From contig CM026402.1 of NCBI GenBank assembly GCA_014843695.1, forward strand, positions 15,191,037 through 15,255,036: a stretch of 64,000 nt of DNA. The letters run 5' to 3'. This DNA is from Archivesica marissinica. Taxonomy: Eukaryota; Mollusca; Bivalvia; Venerida; Vesicomyidae. The notes under the pieces were generated by a model. The model saw nothing but the letters and a program-made list of their open reading frames with translations. It ran no database searches and had not been told where the DNA came from. This document shows, in pieces, positions 59,623 through 64,000 of the stretch (positions are counted from its first letter, which is position 1; each line of letters opens with the position of its first letter). Position numbers and translations under genes: made by a program.

Positions 59623-59805
59623 GCTCCTCTGAGCAGTATTTCAGACACGGACGGGCACCCAGGTAGAACCTCCGACCTACCACAAATCAGCTGGATAGCT
59701 TCCTCACTCAAAGAATCCGTAAACCCCAAATGGGATTCGAACCTGCAGCGGTGAGGGGCAAGTGATTTGAAGTCAACAAACATAACCACTCGGCCAAGGA
59801 ACTCC
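59623..59805 (-). mobile_element. tRNA-Ser/Leu-like SINE
   Basis: Minus-strand head gttccttggccgagtggtta with stem-loop TGACTTCAAATCA, a long variable arm and B box GGTTCGAATCCC, then tttggggtttacggattctt. It lacks paired acceptor ends, so not a tRNA gene. Confidence 0.65.
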
Positions 59806-59865
59806 AACACCACACCACCCCACCTCACCCCACCCACCCCACCCCACCCCACCCCACCCCCCGTA
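59806..59865. repeat. C-rich CCCCA microsatellite
   Basis: accccacccc-type pentanucleotide run adjoining the SINE. Confidence 0.9.
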
Positions 59866-60984
59866 TTACACTATTGGTATGAAACATGAATATTGTCTCA
59901 TATGATACAAGACAAATGTATTACCACACATGTTCAATGTTCACCAATGATATGCATTGTAAATACAAACCCCAATATAGATCATCCTGCCTTCCGAGGC
60001 ATAATAGAGCATCATACACCCGTATTGAAATATCCGACAGAAAAAACCTGGATCACACACACTATCTTAATACATAGCCGGCTAATTGTAGCAGTCAGGA
60101 TATTAAACACTTAACATTGCACACTATGAAAACTACCTAGTCTATGACTTTTTTCATCATGTTTTAGAGTGCAAAAAATCGACGGACCGTGAACGTCAAT
60201 TCAGCACATACAGTAGCTATCTCGTTTACAATCACAAAATCTAACAATCGACCTGACTTGAAATGAAGAGAATCAAATAACAACCAATAAAAACTTAGGC
60301 TGACTAAAAATTAAGCCCTGAATATTTGTAATTGAACAATCAAGATATGAGTTAGTTTGTGGATTTTATAGAAGTCAATGCAAACCATCTTATTAGACAG
60401 GTGAACGAAAATACTAACACAACCACTCTCACGCAACTATTTAAACACTCAGAAAATTGATTCGCATCTTCAGTTTGAAAATTGCCTGAATAATTGATAG
60501 GTAGATTACAATGCTACAAGCCAGCATCTCTATGATTTAATATTTAAAGACCTTTTCGATCAACTTGTTGATCTCCCAGATTGACTGCAGGTGGAACTAA
60601 CTATTAAAAAGCTGGTTGTAAGTGATAAAGAGTTGTTGGAAGGACAGCTAGCCCAATTATTCGATTCAGTCACACAGGGATAAATACCTTGAAAGTGATA
60701 ATAAAGTTTAATATTTATTCAAAAATCATTTATATCAGGGAGGAGCAATGTGGATGAGTATGGTATAGTGTGGGATAATGTTAGTGAAAATCTCCTATGT
60801 TTCTATCTTCTAGCATCAATGTAGATGGGAAACAAAGCTACTAAATCAACTATAAATGAATGGGATATGGACAACCCAACCCCCACCTCCCCGGATATAG
60901 CCTATCATGGATGTAGTCTCCCCTATGTTTTTTAACACATGAGGATAAACTCACCCAATCTAGGGGTTTGGGTTAGTTTAAATA
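59866..60984. other. Upstream DNA
   Basis: About 1.1 kb with no repeat, RNA or coding family recognised. It could hold regulatory DNA or a 5' UTR exon of BCL9, but no signal decides this. Confidence 0.4.
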
Positions 60985-63900
60985 TTTTTGATCTGACAAA
61001 CATACAGTACAATACACAATATGATCGGACATACATACAGTACAATACACAATATGATCTGACATACATACAATACACAATATGATCTGACATACATACA
61101 GTACAATACACAATATGATCTGACATACATACAGTACAATATGATCGGACATACATACAGTACAATACACAATATGATCTGACATACATACAGTACAATA
61201 CACAATGTGATCTGACATACATACAGTACAATATGATCTGACATACATACAGTACAATACACAATATGATCTGACATACATACAGTACAATATGATCTGA
61301 CATACATACAGTACAATATGATCTGACATACATACAGTACAATACACAATATGATCTGACATACATACAGTACAATACACAATATGATCTGACATACATA
61401 CAGAACAATATGATCTGACATACATACAGTACAATACACAATATGATCTGACATACATACAGTACAATATGATCTTACATACATACAGTATAATACACAA
61501 TATGATCTGACATACATACAGTACAATACACAATATGATCTGACATACAATATAGTACAATACACAATATGATCTGACATACATACAGTACAATACACAA
61601 TATGATCTGACATACATACAGTACAATATGATCTGACACACATACAGTACAATACACAATATGATCTGACATACATACAATACACTATGATCTGACATAC
61701 AATACAGTACAATACACAATATGATCTGACATACATACAGTACAATATGATCTGACACACATACAGTACAATACACAATATGATCTGACATACATACAAT
61801 ACACTATGATCTGACATACAATACAGTACAATACACAATATGATCTGACATACATACAGAACAATATGATCTGACATACATACAGTACAATACACAATAT
61901 GATCTGACATACATACAGTACAATACACAATATGATCTGACATACATACAGTACAATACACAATATGATCTGACATACATACATACAGTACAATACACAA
62001 TATGATCTGACATACATACAGTACAATATGATCTGACAAACATACAGTACAATATGATCTGACAAACATACAGTACAATATGATCTGACATACATACAAT
62101 ACAAAACGATCTGACATACATACAGTACAATATGATCTGACATACATACAGTACAATACACAATATGATCTGACATACATACAGTACAATACACAATATG
62201 ATCTGACATACATACAGTACAATATGATCTGACACACATACAGTACAATATGATCTGACACACATACAGTACAATATGATCTGACAAACATACAGTACAA
62301 TATGATCTGACAAACATACAGTACAATATGATCTGACATACATACAATACAAAACGATCTGACATACATACAGTACAATATGATCTGACATACATACAGT
62401 ACAATATGATCTGACATACATACAGTACAATACACAATATGATCTGACATACATACAGTACAATACACAATATGATCTGACATACATACAGTACAATATG
62501 ATCTGACACACATACAGTACAATATGATCTGACACACATACAGTACAATATGATCTGACAAACATACAGTACAATATGATCTGACAAACATACAGTACAA
62601 TATGATCTGACATACATACAATACAAAACGATCTGACATACATACAGTACAATATGATCTGACATACATACAGTACAATATGATCTGACATACATACAGT
62701 ACAATATGATCTGACATACATACAGTACAATACACAATATGATCTGACATACATACAGTACAATATGATCTGACAAACATACAGTACAATATGATCTGAC
62801 ATACATAGAGTACAATACACAATATGATCTGACATACATACAGTACAATATGATCTGACAAACATACAGTACAATATGATCTGACAAACATACAGTACAA
62901 TATGATCTGACATACATACAATACAAAACGATCTGACATACATACAGTACAATATGATCTGACATACATACAGTACAATATGATCTGACATACATACAGT
63001 ACAATATGATCTGACATACATACAGTACAATACACAATATGATCTGACATACATACAGTACAATATGATCTGACATACATACAGTACAATACACAATATG
63101 ATCTGACATACATACAGTACAATATGATCTGACATACAATACAGTACAATACAATACGATCTGACATACATACAGTACAATATGATCTGACATACAATAG
63201 TGTACAATACACAATATGATCTGACATACATACAGTACAATATGATCTGACATACAATATAGTACAATAAACAATATGATCTGACATACATACAGTACAA
63301 TATGATCTGACATACAATAGTGTACAATACACAATATGATCTGACATACATACAGTACAATATGATCTGACATACAATATAGTACAATACACAATATGAT
63401 CTGACATACATACAGTACAATACACAATATGATCTGACATACATACAGTACAATATGATCTGACATACATACAGTACAATACACAATATGATCTGACATA
63501 CATACAGTACAATACACAATATGATCTGACATACATACAGTACAATATGATCTGACATACATACAGTACAATACACAATATGATCTGACATACATACAGT
63601 ACAATACACAATATGATCTGACATACATACAGTACAATATGATATGACATACAATACAGTACAATACACAATACGATCTGACATACATACAGTACAATAT
63701 GATCTGACATACATACAATACAATATGATCTGACACACATACAGTACAATATGATCTGACATACATACAGTACAATATGATCTGACATACAATACAGTAC
63801 AATACACAATATGATCTGGCATACATACAGTACACTATGATCTGACATACAATACAGTACAATACACAATACGATCTGACATACATACAGTACAATATGA

Positions 63901-64000
63901 TCTGACATACATACAATACAATATGATCTGACATACATACAGTACAATACACAATATGATCTGACATACATACAGTACAATATGATCTGACATACATACA
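60985..64000. repeat. 26/33-bp tandem array running off the right edge
   Basis: Core atgatctgacatacatacag followed by tacaat, with or without acacaat. Long and short units alternate irregularly. Minus-strand frames of up to 1000 codons (Tyr/Cys/Val/Ile-rich) are repeat translations. Confidence 0.97.

Noticed and set aside
59723..59805. Functional tRNA with anticodon TCA (selenocysteine-like)
   Set aside because: The loop could be read that way, but arms are imperfect and a SINE body follows; likely a mutated Ser/Leu-type head.
60978..63997. Minus-strand frames of 670-1000 codons rich in Tyr, Cys, Val and Ile
   Set aside because: Periodic translation of the 26/33-bp array; several overlapping frames are equally open.
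1..64000. CRISPR-like arrays
   Set aside because: Repeats are contiguous with no unique spacers, and the sequence is eukaryotic.

Overview
This is a piece of a eukaryotic, animal genome. The best guess is a bivalve mollusc or related lophotrochozoan. That rests on an invertebrate-style BCL9/legless gene with large introns, tRNA-derived SINEs with central conserved blocks, TTAA-flanked hairpin MITEs and a very high minisatellite load. The species cannot be told from the window.

One protein-coding gene is supported. A BCL9/legless homologue (Wnt/beta-catenin co-activator) lies on the minus strand, from a start codon at about 53739 to a TGA at 8709-8707. I reconstructed six coding exons from splice signals, reading phase and family motifs: 53739-53713, 49416-49155, 48846-48796, 44986-44517, 16216-15187 and 11756-8707. 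Their lengths sum to 4890 bases (1629 codons plus stop) and all five junctions agree in phase. Exon 2 carries an acidic segment with five SUMO-type motifs. Exon 4 ends with the Pygopus-binding HD1. Exon 5 carries the beta-catenin-binding HD2 and a WxxLQ-type HD3. Exon 6 carries a basic cluster, a putative conserved helix, polyQ, a pair of QY(L/F)P motifs and a long Gly/Pro/Met-rich tail. At least one 5' UTR exon and the promoter must lie beyond exon 1, perhaps outside the window.

Layout: 1-8050 is downstream intergenic DNA (31-, 39/51-, 56- and 52/62-bp arrays plus hairpin MITEs). 8051-8706 is probable 3' UTR. 8707-53764 is the gene. 53765-64000 is upstream or first-intron DNA (33-, 22-, GGAT- and 26/33-bp arrays, SINEs, MITEs). 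Roughly 40 kb of the 64 kb is tandem repeat, in about 20 unrelated families of 22-62 bp units. The intron between exons 4 and 5 is 28.3 kb and consists mostly of five giant arrays, one holding a 1000-N assembly gap.

Most long open frames here are stop-free translations of tandem repeats and are not genes. The most unusual observations concern arrays and splice sites. The 47-bp array upstream of exon 2 repeats a sequence that looks like the exon 2 acceptor itself. The 36-bp array upstream of exon 6 resembles the exon 6 acceptor tract. Several SINEs and MITEs have intact target-site duplications, and SINE heads and tails are shuffled between families.
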